From the NCBI RefSeq assembly GCF_934191625.1, contig NZ_CAKPUG010000004.1, forward strand, positions 62,001-126,000: a DNA stretch of 64,000 bases, written 5' to 3'. Of this stretch, positions 40,168 to 49,200 are shown in pieces; the stretch's first letter is position 1; each line of letters begins with the position of its first letter. The stretch is from an uncultured Lactococcus sp. (GTDB lineage: Bacteria > Bacillota > Bacilli > Lactobacillales > Streptococcaceae). The translations under genes and the position numbers were made by a program. Below the pieces are notes generated by a model. The model saw only the letters and a program-made list of their open reading frames with translations, had not been told where the DNA came from and searched no databases.

Positions 40168-41730
40168 TTAGCTATTTAATGAGCTTTTTGAATCTTGAGT
40201 TTCAAATTTTGAATGATACCCATAAGCTGCTAAGATAACAAATACAGGCAAGGCTTGAATAAGATAGCGACTCCTTCCACCTTCAAATAAAAGCAAGAAG
40301 GCCATAAGACCAATCATAGATAAGAGTAACCACATAACTTTAAAATCATATCTTGCTTTTAAAGTTGAAAGTAAAATCCCCAATATCATAATAATATAGA
40401 TGATTTGCGCAAAGAATCTAAAGAAAAAAGTGTTTTTTCCATTGGCGTAACCTTTACCATTGCTATCAGTATAAATAAAGCTTCTTAAAAATTTCCCGAA
40501 ATTTGAATGAATAAAAGGTGAAAGTTTTTCGCTCGGATTAATATTGTTTGTGACAAGGAAACCAGTTTTACCTCCACCATCAGCGCCCCAGGCATAGGTG
40601 CCATCACGGACAGTTTTACAATATTTCACATATAGGAACTTAACATACCCTAAAGTTCCTAATTTCTTTAGTCTTTGTTTGAAGACATCAATATTCACTT
40701 TTTTCTTTTCTTTAGCAGTTTTTGCTGATCTAGTAAGCCTAACGTCTGGTACATTATACATACCATTTTTTGAGATGCCTAACATTAAAAAATGAGTCAT
40801 AGGAAATGCTTTATTCTTATCAAACTGAATATAAGTTTGATTATTTTTATAAAGTGTAAAAGGTATTGCAAACACTAATACACCAATAAAAAAGACTATA
40901 AAAGAGATAAGCAGTGGTTTAAGTTTTCTTTGTTTAACAATATAAATTAAAAAATAGGCTATCACAAAGATAATCGCAGAGGGCTTTAGATAGTAAGCTA
41001 TGGAGCTGAAAAAACCAGCAGAAAGTAAGGACATTATCCTGTATTTGGGAGCAATACCGCTTTGGTTGTATCTACTTAAAAAGAATATTCCTAAACTTAC
41101 AAAAGGTAAAACAAATGTGTCACTGTAGGTGTTTAGAAACCAAGGACTAAACCCAATGGACGACATGAAAAGTAAGATACTGTATTTAGCTGTTTGTTTA
41201 TTAAAGAGATTCTTTGCTGTGAAATATGATATTGCTATAGAAAAATCTATAGCTATCATATTTAAAACTTGTAAAAAAGTTAGACTATGAACAATTTTCA
41301 TAAACAAGAAAAGGAGAAGATTATTAGGATAGTTCTGCAGATAGATCCACTTTTGAGAATTTATATCTCCCATAGCAGCATGATACACCCCATAAACATC
41401 ATACCCTGAAAGCCCTGATGCAAATAAAAGGATAACTACTTGAAATAATAACATCACCCCAAATAAAGCCTTGATATTGTTTTCTAAAAATTTAAAAACA
41501 GTTGATAGCCAAACTTTTAATTTATTGCGGTTTAGATAGGACACAGTTAGTGCTATTACACTCAACAAGAAGATAGAAGCTCCATTTTTTGAGTAAATTT
41601 TTTCTAAAGAAAAATTTTCGGAACGAACAGCACTGAAGAGCCAAAAAGAGCTAAATAGGAAAGCTACTACAAATAGTAGCTCGTATAGAATGTTTTTTTT
41701 AGTTAGTGTGTTTTTTGTATTCTTTACCAA
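40168..41730 (-). CDS. Polytopic membrane glycosyltransferase (GT39-like / TIGR03766-like)
   Basis: A 520-residue protein with 11-13 membrane helices and an early extracellular loop holding SGYDVYGVYHAAMGD. This is the usual place for catalytic acidic residues in GT-C transferases such as PMT/ArnT. It probably transfers lipid-linked sugars onto wall polymers or exported molecules. TTG start at 41730 with GGGAG nine bases before it. Confidence 0.7.
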   Translation of the reverse strand: MVKNTKNTLTKKNILYELLFVVAFLFSSFWLFSAVRSENFSLEKIYSKNGASIFLLSVIALTVSYLNRNKLKVWLSTVFKFLENNIKALFGVMLLFQVVILLFASGLSGYDVYGVYHAAMGDINSQKWIYLQNYPNNLLLFLFMKIVHSLTFLQVLNMIAIDFSIAISYFTAKNLFNKQTAKYSILLFMSSIGFSPWFLNTYSDTFVLPFVSLGIFFLSRYNQSGIAPKYRIMSLLSAGFFSSIAYYLKPSAIIFVIAYFLIYIVKQRKLKPLLISFIVFFIGVLVFAIPFTLYKNNQTYIQFDKNKAFPMTHFLMLGISKNGMYNVPDVRLTRSAKTAKEKKKVNIDVFKQRLKKLGTLGYVKFLYVKYCKTVRDGTYAWGADGGGKTGFLVTNNINPSEKLSPFIHSNFGKFLRSFIYTDSNGKGYANGKNTFFFRFFAQIIYIIMILGILLSTLKARYDFKVMWLLLSMIGLMAFLLLFEGGRSRYLIQALPVFVILAAYGYHSKFETQDSKSSLNS

Positions 41731-42142
41731 AAATGTTTACTCCCATTAATAGAATTACCCTTGACTTAGACTGTATTTAAAAACGTAAGTTATGTTTTCT
41801 GTCTATTTAATTTTAGGGTTTTATACCTGTATTATAGATAAAAAACACTTCTTTTGCAATTTTTTATTTTATATGGTTAAGTTGGCTATTTTTTGCCATT
41901 TGTAAATAATAATTATAGGTTTCTAAAGTAAATAATATATGTTATGCAGCCTACTTCGTACTTCCAAAACATATGTTAAGTAAATAGTGAATACCCAAAC
42001 TTAGAGCTGCCTTAAGTTTTATTATTACAATAATGTAAGGGCATTATAGACCAAGTAGGAGTAAAATAATGCTAGCAACTTAAAGTTGTCATTTGAATAG
42101 AAAAGTAAAAGAGTTTTAGAAAAAATAGGTGAGGTATTCAAT
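41731..42142. other. Gene-free region
   Basis: A 412-base AT-rich stretch between the glycosyltransferase and YxeA-like copy 2. No frame with start signals, no strong hairpin. A promoter for the YxeA-like gene is expected near 42040-42120. Confidence 0.4.
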
Positions 42143-42490
42143 ATGAAAAAAGTATTAGTAGGATTCATGGCGTTCGTAGTGATTATTATCGGTGGAGGTT
42201 ATGCCTGGTATAACTCAGCTTATGGCGGCGAGAGCTATTATGTCCATATTCAAGAAGATGGTGAGGCTAAAAAAGAAAAAGATGATTCGGGTCAAGAATT
42301 CACCAGATACTATTATAGACTGACCGGTTATGATGAAAAAGGCGAAGCTAAAGAATTAGAGTTCACTGGAAGTCATAATCTTAGACATGATGCTTATTTA
42401 AGAGTAGTTTACAACAATAAGAAAGGCGTAACTAGCTGGGAGGAAGTACAGAAACAGGATATTCCTCAAAATGTACTGAAAAAAATTTAG
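42143..42490 (+). CDS. YxeA-like protein (copy 2)
   Basis: A 115-residue paralogue of 35417-35773, sharing GGGYAWYNS.YGG, SHNL.HDAYL and the membrane-signal start. AGGTGAGG upstream. It is in the chromosomal variable region, so copy 1 in the element remnant was probably gained or copied from such a gene. Confidence 0.8.
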   Translation: MKKVLVGFMAFVVIIIGGGYAWYNSAYGGESYYVHIQEDGEAKKEKDDSGQEFTRYYYRLTGYDEKGEAKELEFTGSHNLRHDAYLRVVYNNKKGVTSWEEVQKQDIPQNVLKKI

Positions 42491-42572
42491 GAAAGAGTAT
42501 TGATTATTAAAAAACTACGTTATAAAAACGTAGATTTTTTAATTTATAATGCAGAAACAGTTGAGTGATTGA

Positions 42573-43313
42573 TTATTGGGCTTTAGGATACGTATCTGTT
42601 GTAGCATCATATGTGACTAGATAAATGGTACCATCAGGTAAAACTTTGTATAATCCAACGGTACCACTCCCGCCATTTTCTCGTGTTTCTTTTGAAAAAA
42701 CTTGGATTACAAAAGAATCTTGTGTTTTAATAGCGTCAAAATAATAATCATCTGGATTGAAAAGATAGGCTTTAAAATAATTAAGTACAGTATCTTTAGT
42801 AAAATTGTTATTGTCAAGTTGGGCTGCTAAAGTGAAGCTAGAAGCAGTACCACTATTATCTGTAATTCGAATTGTTTCAATTTTATCTGCTGTTGCATTA
42901 AAGAAAATTTCAATTTGTCCTTGATTAAAAGAATAAACTTGGCTAAAAGGTTGGCTTTTGCTCTTAGATTTAAAAGTACTATCGTTGACAATTACAGAAC
43001 CGATGTCTTTACCTGTATGAGAAAAGTATTCAATATGATCTTTTGTGATTATTAGAACATCGTTGTTGCTGTTTTTGTAAAGCCCAGGAAAGTTTGAGTA
43101 ATCTCCTTTGGCAAACTGTTCTAAGGATATAGGATAACTTTTTCGCTCTTCGCTTGATTCTGCATTCTCCTGAGAAGAATTAGCGACGGAAGAGGAGGAA
43201 GTTTGATTACTTGATTGTTTTTCTTGTGCAAAATTGGCAGTGTCATCTTTTTGTTCAGCTCCACAACCCACAAGTAAAAGTAGCGGAATAAATCCTAATA
43301 TAATTTTTTTCAT
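42573..43313 (-). CDS. Lipoprotein with DUF6287-like domain (copy 2)
   Basis: A 246-residue lipoprotein (MKKIILGFIPLLLLVGCGAE; Cys 17). A Ser/Gln-rich linker is followed by a beta domain (FAKGDYSNFPGLYKNSNNDV, IITKDHIEYF) similar to the lipoprotein at 38138. Ends with a second domain (FKAYLFNPDDYYFDAIKTQD). Likely surface-exposed, function unknown. Confidence 0.7.
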   Translation of the reverse strand: MKKIILGFIPLLLLVGCGAEQKDDTANFAQEKQSSNQTSSSSVANSSQENAESSEERKSYPISLEQFAKGDYSNFPGLYKNSNNDVLIITKDHIEYFSHTGKDIGSVIVNDSTFKSKSKSQPFSQVYSFNQGQIEIFFNATADKIETIRITDNSGTASSFTLAAQLDNNNFTKDTVLNYFKAYLFNPDDYYFDAIKTQDSFVIQVFSKETRENGGSGTVGLYKVLPDGTIYLVTYDATTDTYPKAQ

Positions 43314-43526
43314 AAATTAATCTCCTGTTTACAGTATATCATAGAAAAAAAGTGTGCGCTTACTTTTGCTGTGTGGAAGAAAATTACTAGAATAAAGATA
43401 AAAAAACACGATACATCCAACCTATAATTCAAAATTTTCTCTATTAAATTAAAACAACATTTCATTTTGTTTTAACAGTGGACGATGATACAATGGAAAG
43501 GTTATTATTTTTTAGAAGGAGAAAAT

Positions 43527-44402
43527 ATGGAAAGTAAGAGATATAAAGAATTGAAAATCGCTGAAAAAGGCGCGTGGATTAGTATTTCAGCTTATATTAT
43601 TTTAGCTTTTACAAAGATATCTATTGGATTATTTGCTAATTCAGAAGCACTGCGTGCAGATGGCTTGAATAACTTTACAGATGTGATTGCCTCAGTTTCC
43701 GTACTTGTAGGCCTGAATCTTGCTCGAAAGCCAAAGGATGCTGATCATCGTTATGGGCATTGGAAATTTGAGAATATTGCAAGCATGATTACTTCTTTTA
43801 TCATGCTTATGGTAGGGCTTGAAGTATTATATTCTTCTTTTGAAAAGATTATCAATAAATCTTTTACGCCACCAAATCCTTTATCGGCGTTAGTCGGTAT
43901 CGGTTCTGCTTTAATCATGATAGCTGTGTACATTTATAACAGCAGGTTAGCAAAAAAAGTTAATTCCCAAGCCTTGATGGCAGCAGCAAAGGATAATTTA
44001 AGTGATGCTTATACCTCTATTGGAGCAGCTATAGCAATTGCAGCCTCTTATCTTCACTTTTATATTTTAGATACGGTGGCGGCCTTTATTATTGGTATTA
44101 TTATTATTAAAACGGCCATTGATATTTTCAGAGAAAGCAGTTTTACTTTATCTGATGGTTTTCCTGAAGAAGATTTGAAAAAGTACAAGAAACTTATTTT
44201 AGAAATTCCTGGTGTGAAAGGTGTCCCTTTTCTTAGAGGGAGGACTTACGGAGCCAACATTTTTCTAGACATTGTTATCTATGTGGATGCTCAACTTTCG
44301 GTTGCGGAAAGCCACTTGATTACAGAAGAAGTTGAGAAGCAGCTATCCGATAAATTTGAGGTTTTTGACATTGATGTACACGTGGAACCTTTTCCCAAAT
44401 AA
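43527..44402 (+). CDS. Cation diffusion facilitator (Mn/Fe/Zn efflux)
   Basis: A 291-residue CDF-family proton-driven metal exporter. Six membrane helices with LRADGLNNFTDVIAS in helix 2 and DNLSDAYTSIG in helix 5 (metal site Asp residues), HRYGHWKFEN after helix 2, and a C-terminal regulatory domain ending FDIDVHVEPF. The DGLNN/DN pattern suggests Mn or Fe rather than Zn, with low certainty. GGAGAAAAT precedes ATG at 43527. Confidence 0.88.
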   Translation: MESKRYKELKIAEKGAWISISAYIILAFTKISIGLFANSEALRADGLNNFTDVIASVSVLVGLNLARKPKDADHRYGHWKFENIASMITSFIMLMVGLEVLYSSFEKIINKSFTPPNPLSALVGIGSALIMIAVYIYNSRLAKKVNSQALMAAAKDNLSDAYTSIGAAIAIAASYLHFYILDTVAAFIIGIIIIKTAIDIFRESSFTLSDGFPEEDLKKYKKLILEIPGVKGVPFLRGRTYGANIFLDIVIYVDAQLSVAESHLITEEVEKQLSDKFEVFDIDVHVEPFPK

Positions 44403-44433
44403 AAAGTACCGGTAAATTAACCGATACTTTTTT
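44402..44433 (+). terminator. Terminator of the cation efflux gene
   Basis: AAAGTA and CGGT arms pair with ACCG and TACTTT, one mismatch, then seven T. Confidence 0.65.
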
Positions 44434-44435
44434 TC

Positions 44436-44540
44436 TTACATGATAGGTAAGAGTGAAGTTAACATCATCATTCCGAAAGAAATAATGATAAAAAGTGCAA
44501 TTGCTACTTTTATAATTGAGGTAAATAAAATTTTAACCAT
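44436..44540 (-). CDS. Possible small membrane protein (34 aa)
   Basis: Reverse-strand frame from ATG at 44540: MVKILFTSIIKVAIALFIII and 14 further mostly hydrophobic residues. AAGGA lies too close to the ATG for a normal ribosome binding site, so this is uncertain. The peptide at 44593 is similar in plan. Confidence 0.3.
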   Translation of the reverse strand: MVKILFTSIIKVAIALFIIISFGMMMLTSLLPIM

Positions 44541-44592
44541 TCCTTAATTCTATCAAAAAGAAAGAAAATAGGCAAAAGAAGCTTAGAACTTT

Positions 44593-44700
44593 TTAAGCAA
44601 TGAAGGCCAGCATTTTTGTTCCTATATAAATAAGAAGAAAGAGGCAAACTGCTAAGATAAGCAGGGCTTGAATAAATGCTTTAAAATAAATTTTTATCAT
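44593..44700 (-). CDS. Possible small membrane protein (35 aa)
   Basis: Reverse-strand frame from ATG at 44700: MIKIYFKAFIQALLILAVCL and 15 further residues. Similar to the peptide at 44436 (M.KI.F start, one long helix). No clear ribosome binding site. Confidence 0.3.
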   Translation of the reverse strand: MIKIYFKAFIQALLILAVCLFLLIYIGTKMLAFIA

Positions 44701-44836
44701 AGATGAATTTTAACAAAAATGGCAATGAGAAGCAAAACTTCTGTGATTAAAGTTCATATTATGAACTCGCAAAAATATAGTTTCTCATCAACTTTATTAA
44801 ATCGAAAAAGACCTTGATATTTCAAGATCTTTTTAG

Positions 44837-45280
44837 TTAGGGAAGAAAAGGTTCGGTGGGTAAAGTATCATTATCAATATCGACAACAGGATAATTTTCT
44901 TGATAGACTTGGTCAAATGCGCCAAAATAACTCATCTGCCGTTTAGAGAAATCAACCTCATATCGAATCACCCCCGCCTTCCAAAGTGAAAATAAAAATT
45001 CGGAAAAGGAAATTTTACCCTCTTGGTTTGCACGAATATTTTGAACCAGGGCAATTTGATCAAAATCTGGGCAAGGACCTACGCGTCCGATTAAAGGATT
45101 TCCTGGGTTTACGAGTGACCCAGATTCCGAGAAGTAGAAACTGTCTCCAGAAGGGAGGTACCATATATTTTTTATTATTCCTTCTTGCCTTAAGCATTCG
45201 GCCAAATATGGGAAACCCTTAGATTTAGTACCTACATGGTGTGCTTTGAGCATCGCTCTTTGAATATTTTTTGAAATCAT
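44837..45280 (-). CDS. DUF1398-like protein
   Basis: A 147-residue soluble protein (KGFPYLAECLRQEGIIKNIW, then FSEFLFSLWKAGVIRYEVDF and RQMSYFGA) matching the DUF1398 family, function unknown. ATG at 45280 is preferred to an upstream frame start at 45328. Confidence 0.75.
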   Translation of the reverse strand: MISKNIQRAMLKAHHVGTKSKGFPYLAECLRQEGIIKNIWYLPSGDSFYFSESGSLVNPGNPLIGRVGPCPDFDQIALVQNIRANQEGKISFSEFLFSLWKAGVIRYEVDFSKRQMSYFGAFDQVYQENYPVVDIDNDTLPTEPFLP

Positions 45281-45395
45281 GTGTATAATCTCTTTTCTAT
45301 TCAGATATCTATGATGCCATTTAAACATATTTTAGGTAAGAAGTAAATTTTTAGGAAATAAAATCACAAAAATCAGTATTTAAAGTACAAAAAAA

Positions 45396-45426
45396 GGCAT
45401 CTACTTAAACGTGTGAAGTAGATACC
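45396..45426 (-). terminator. Terminator of small protein copy 2
   Basis: Reverse-strand arms GGTATCTACTT and AAGTAGATGCC (one mismatch at most) followed by seven T. Confidence 0.8.
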
Positions 45427-45461
45427 ATCACGAGGAATGTTCATCCATTGCTATGAGCTCC

Positions 45462-45617
45462 TTATGCTAATTCTTCCAAGTTGTGCATTGCTTCTTCGAT
45501 GGTACGACCAAGCGCATAAACAGCTGGATCATTAGCCAAAAATACTTTAAAAATGTCTTTTGAAGTATCTAAAGATACTGTATACTTGAAATTTTTGTTT
45601 TTGTTAGTGAATGTCAT
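45462..45617 (-). CDS. Small protein with conserved leader (copy 2, 51 aa)
   Basis: MTFTNKNKNFKYTVSLDTSK begins it and IEEAMHNLEELA ends it; identical start to the paralogue at 39204. AAAGGAG precedes ATG. An 11-bp terminator (45396-45426) follows. Unknown family. Confidence 0.65.
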   Translation of the reverse strand: MTFTNKNKNFKYTVSLDTSKDIFKVFLANDPAVYALGRTIEEAMHNLEELA

Positions 45618-45647
45618 AATGCATTCTCCTTTCTCTATATTGTTGAC

Positions 45648-45692
45648 GAAAGGACACTATAACGTACATAACGAAATTCCATAATCATTGTA
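45648..45692 (-). promoter_or_regulatory. Conserved promoter and 5' leader of small protein copy 2
   Basis: TACAAT (45692-45687), with TTGTAC 17 bases upstream as -35, then the CGTTAT-repeat leader shared with 39390-39421. Confidence 0.55.
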
Positions 45693-45830
45693 ACACAAAG
45701 TTTTGAAAAGTACAAAAAAGCTACTTAGAAGAGAGTTCTTTAGTAACCATTATAACTTTTTACCGAAACATTTGAATTGTCGAAGTAAAAAAGAGATAAT
45801 AGATTTAGAAAAGAAGAAGCGGAGGTACGA

Positions 45831-46259
45831 ATGATGGAAAAACAATATCACAATATTTTAGTCGCACTAGATGGTTCAGAGCAGTCTTATAATGCAGTAC
45901 ACGAAGCAATTACTTTGGCAAAGAGCAACAATGCAAAACTTCATGTTTTGACCGTTAAGGATATGGAACACCGTTACGGTATGACAGGTTTTGGTATTGT
46001 GGAAAATCCTGAAATTGATATGATGGCGCAAGATATTTTGAAGAAAGCGGCCGAGATTATTGGTGACGAAGTGCCTTATGACAGTTATGAAATTGTTGGT
46101 GCACCCAAACATATGATTGTCCAATTTTCAGGAGACAAGAAGATGGATTTAATTGTTATGGGTGCAACTGGAGCGGGGATGATTAATAAACTCATGTTGG
46201 GTTCAACCACACAGTTCGTTGTAAACCATGCTCCTTGTAATGTCTTGGTTGTGAAATAG
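45831..46259 (+). CDS. Universal stress protein (UspA family, copy 1)
   Basis: A 142-residue Usp-fold protein. ILVALDGSEQSYNAVHEA at the start holds the nucleotide-binding Asp, and the end GATGAGMINKLMLGSTTQFV has the G-2x-G-9x-G-S motif of ATP-binding Usps. GGAGG precedes ATG. The neighbouring copy at 46503 is a paralogue with its own promoter. Confidence 0.9.
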   Translation: MMEKQYHNILVALDGSEQSYNAVHEAITLAKSNNAKLHVLTVKDMEHRYGMTGFGIVENPEIDMMAQDILKKAAEIIGDEVPYDSYEIVGAPKHMIVQFSGDKKMDLIVMGATGAGMINKLMLGSTTQFVVNHAPCNVLVVK

Positions 46260-46422
46260 GTACAAAAAGTAGTTTGGCATTATCTCGCATGCAAGCTTTA
46301 ATTTTTAGTACTATTTAAGAAAGTGGCGATATAATACCAGTATTCCAGTAAGATGTTATCTTATCACTTCAATGCGCTCACTATTGTGGGTGTATTTTTT
46401 TACTTGGTTTTGAATAGAGACG

Positions 46423-46468
46423 GTTTTTAGGGAAATGATTTCGTTTTTAGGGAAAGAAAATGTACAAT
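46423..46468 (+). promoter_or_regulatory. Promoter with tandem direct repeat before the second Usp gene
   Basis: GTTTTTAGGGAAA occurs at 46423-46435 and again at 46443-46455, a spacing of 20 bases; TACAAT lies at 46463-46468. The downstream copy overlaps the -35 place. Two-turn spacing suggests an activator or a response regulator bound on one DNA face. Confidence 0.5.
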
Positions 46469-46502
46469 AGAAGTAGAGATAAACATAAAAGGAGGAATGA
46501 TT

Positions 46503-46937
46503 ATGACTGACTATTATAAAAATATTTTGGTTCCTGTGGACGGTTCTGAGCAATCTTACAAAGCGGTAGATGAAGCGATACGTATTGCCCGTCTCAATCA
46601 TGCAAAACTACATGTTCTTACAGTAAAAGACATTAATAAATATTATGGTGCTGTGCATAAAGGCATTGTAGAAACACCAGGATTGGATCAACTTGCGCAA
46701 GATATTTTAGCGAACTGTAAAGATATTATCCGTGAACAAGTTGAATATGAAACTTACGAAATCGCAGGGAAACCGAAACTAAGAATTGTTAATTTTGCGG
46801 AAGAAGAAGATAAAAATATTGACTTAATCGTGATTGGAGCAACCGGAACAGATATGTTTGACCGCCTTTTAGTAGGCTCAACAACAAATTATGTCATTAA
46901 TCACGCACCTTGTAATGTTATTGTGGTTAAAAAATAG
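46503..46937 (+). CDS. Universal stress protein (UspA family, copy 2)
   Basis: A 144-residue paralogue of the previous gene (ILVPVDGSEQSYKAVDEA; GATGTDMFDRLLVGSTTNYV). ATG at 46503 is chosen: GGAGG at 46491-46495 gives seven-base spacing, while ATG at 46497 is too close. Ends in a strong terminator. Confidence 0.9.
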   Translation: MTDYYKNILVPVDGSEQSYKAVDEAIRIARLNHAKLHVLTVKDINKYYGAVHKGIVETPGLDQLAQDILANCKDIIREQVEYETYEIAGKPKLRIVNFAEEEDKNIDLIVIGATGTDMFDRLLVGSTTNYVINHAPCNVIVVKK

Positions 46938-46956
46938 TCTCCTTTGTTTGATTTGA

Positions 46957-46985
46957 GAAAAGTCCTCGCATTGCGAGGACTTTTT
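46957..46985 (+). terminator. Strong intrinsic terminator
   Basis: AAAGTCCTCGC-ATT-GCGAGGACTTT perfect stem and five T. Confidence 0.9.
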
Positions 46986-47126
46986 GAATAACTGCTCAAC
47001 AAAAGAAAAGATAAAAAAGATTCTTTGTTAATTACAAAACAAAAGAATTTGACTTTTTAATATATTATGTTTCAATAGTAGAGGGCTTTATAATTAAGCT
47101 TATGTAAAATAAGAGGAGTGAAACAG

Positions 47127-47606
47127 ATGGTTGAAAAGATGCTGAATTGGGTGGCAAGTTTGCCGCTCTGGCAAGCCACCTTGTTCTTGTTTATTGTTGT
47201 TTTCTTTAGGGCACAGATGACCTTTGGTCTAGGAAAACTCATTCATATGGGAATATTGAAGACAAAATGGGGGAAAAAGGCAGAGAAATCCGAAGAAAAT
47301 CGAGCAGGAATGCTTGCTCTTCAAAAATATGGATGGCCCGTTATACCTTTGAGTTTCTTGACAGTAGGTTTTCAAACTGTGGTGCAGCTTGCTGCTGGTA
47401 TGTTAGATTGGAAATGGAGCAAGTATACACTGGTAGCTCTTCCGGGCTATTTAGCCTGGGGCTTTGTCTATGCTGCAGGAGGACTAACCTTATTCCGCTC
47501 GATTGCTAACGGCTCAATTGGCTTATTGATTCTTTTTGTTATTATCGTGTTGTTACTTTGGAGTGTTGGGACATTTTTAGTGAAAAAACTTAAGCCCAAT
47601 GCATAA
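47127..47606 (+). CDS. Integral membrane protein, DedA-like in part
   Basis: A 159-residue protein with four helices. KYGWPVIPLSFLTVGFQTVVQ and SKYTLVALPGYLAWGFVY resemble the re-entrant region of DedA/SNARE-associated proteins, but it is shorter than the family norm. ATG at 47127 is preferred to GTG at 47118 because of the AGAGGAG spacing. Role unknown. Confidence 0.6.
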   Translation: MVEKMLNWVASLPLWQATLFLFIVVFFRAQMTFGLGKLIHMGILKTKWGKKAEKSEENRAGMLALQKYGWPVIPLSFLTVGFQTVVQLAAGMLDWKWSKYTLVALPGYLAWGFVYAAGGLTLFRSIANGSIGLLILFVIIVLLLWSVGTFLVKKLKPNA

Positions 47607-47680
47607 CACAAGGAACTTGTTCATATTTTATTTTTTTATTTAAATATGAATTCAATATAAAAACACAACCTTGGTTGTGT

Positions 47681-48277
47681 TTATTTTTGTTTAAAATTAA
47701 AAATTTGTGTTTTGTCAGCTTTATATTCTGTTAAAGCATGTGCAGCATCTCGTTTTTCTTCAATCATGCTGACATATTTGGCAGGAGCTTGGAACTTGTT
47801 GAAAGCTTCTTTATCAAGAACGAGAGTTTTTTTCGTCATGCTTGATTCCCCTAAGACAACATATTCCGTTGTAGCAGCAGCAAAACTTTGTCCTTTTTCG
47901 TCTTTGATAGTTTTTACTTGTGTATCAGCTGTCCATAAAGTAGGAGTTTTTGGAAGTGAAGTAATATGTTTGAAATTGAATTCGTCCCCTTTTTTGCTGA
48001 CTGCGTTAACAGCTTTTGCCTGAATCAATTTCTCAGCAGATGCAGCATCTAATACTAAAGTGTCCGTTTCAGTGACATATTTTCCTTCAACAGTGATGTT
48101 ATTTTTTATATAAGTTTGGTTGTCTTTCAAGCTGTGATCAAGTTCTTTTTTGTCTGAACTATAAAGTATGATGCCGTGAACTGGCTGGTGGAATAAAGAG
48201 ATAACTTTACTAACGGCAAAGTAGCCTCCTGCAATAAACAAGATAAGTGCTGGAATAATCCAAAGTTTCTTTGTCAA
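47681..48277 (-). CDS. Membrane-anchored extracellular protein
   Basis: A 198-residue protein with an N-terminal membrane helix (IIPALILFIAGGYFAVS) without a lipobox, then an extracellular beta-rich domain (PVHGIILYSSDKKELD, TLVLDAASAEKLIQA). It may be related to the BA_5634-type lipoproteins of Firmicutes, low certainty. Single gene between terminators. Confidence 0.55.
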   Translation of the reverse strand: MTKKLWIIPALILFIAGGYFAVSKVISLFHQPVHGIILYSSDKKELDHSLKDNQTYIKNNITVEGKYVTETDTLVLDAASAEKLIQAKAVNAVSKKGDEFNFKHITSLPKTPTLWTADTQVKTIKDEKGQSFAAATTEYVVLGESSMTKKTLVLDKEAFNKFQAPAKYVSMIEEKRDAAHALTEYKADKTQIFNFKQK

Positions 48278-48366
48278 TGTATTGTTGTCCTTTTCTAAAT
48301 TTTTTTTATTTCTTTATTTATTTTATCAAGGAATTATGACTTAAAAACTTACTCTTCTGTAAGATA

Positions 48367-48388
48367 AAAAAGCACTTGTGTGCTTTTT
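48367..48388 (-). terminator. Terminator of the PPDK regulator operon
   Basis: AAAAAGCAC-TTGT-GTGCTTTTT stem; T-rich on the reverse strand. Confidence 0.7.
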
Positions 48389-49190
48389 ATTTTTGAATAA
48401 GATTCTCAATAAGCATTGAGCTTTCTTCAATCGAACGTTTACTTACATCAATTGTCTCTATGCCCAATTGCTCAAAAAGTGTTTCTGCATATGCCAACTC
48501 TTCAAGAATACGCGTTTCATCAGAATACATGGATTTTGTTCTAAGTCCAAGCGTTTGTTCCCGATAGCTTCGTATATTACTTAAACTTTCAGAAGTACTG
48601 GTTAAGCCAATAATCTTATGTGGATCCACTTTATAAAGTTCTTTAGCCACTTCGACCTCTGGAATAATCGGGAGATTTGCTACCTTGTAACCTTTGTTGG
48701 CTAAGTACATACTCAGTGGCGTTTTCGAAGTTCGAGAGACACCAAGAAGCACAATATCAGCATTTAAAAATCCTTTAGGATCCTTGCCATCGTCATATTT
48801 CACCGCAAATTCGATAGCAGCAACACGATTAAAATAGGCTTGATTTAATCGATGTACACTGCCAGACTCTTGTGTAGGCTGCTCACCTGAGCGTTCTTCA
48901 ATCAGTTGCATGAGTGGCGACATAAAGTCGACATAGGCCAAATCATGTGTATCTGAAAATTTTTGGACACAATCTACTAAAGACTTATCAACGAGAGTGA
49001 TAGCGACAAGTGCATTTTCTTTCTTGGCATCATTCAAAATTTCTAATAGTGAATCTTTATCATTGGTAAAAGGATAAAGTTGAACATCTGATAAATCAAC
49101 AGTTGGAAATTGTGCCACAACAGCAGAAATAATTTTTTTGGCTGTTTCACCGACAGAGTCAGTAATGAGATAAATTTTTATATTTTGCAT
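48387..49190 (-). CDS. Pyruvate, phosphate dikinase regulatory protein (kinase/pyrophosphorylase)
   Basis: A 267-residue DUF299 bifunctional enzyme that switches PPDK off by ADP-dependent phosphorylation and on again by phosphorolysis. ITDSVGETAKKI starts it, and the P-loop-like VSRTSKTPLSMYLANKG with KVANLPIIPE and GLTSTSESL are typical. ATG at 49190 follows AAAGGGGGC. It lies directly after the CcpN-like repressor and opposite ppdK, its substrate. Confidence 0.9.
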   Translation of the reverse strand: MQNIKIYLITDSVGETAKKIISAVVAQFPTVDLSDVQLYPFTNDKDSLLEILNDAKKENALVAITLVDKSLVDCVQKFSDTHDLAYVDFMSPLMQLIEERSGEQPTQESGSVHRLNQAYFNRVAAIEFAVKYDDGKDPKGFLNADIVLLGVSRTSKTPLSMYLANKGYKVANLPIIPEVEVAKELYKVDPHKIIGLTSTSESLSNIRSYREQTLGLRTKSMYSDETRILEELAYAETLFEQLGIETIDVSKRSIEESSMLIENLIQK

Positions 49191-49200
49191 TTTGCCCCCT

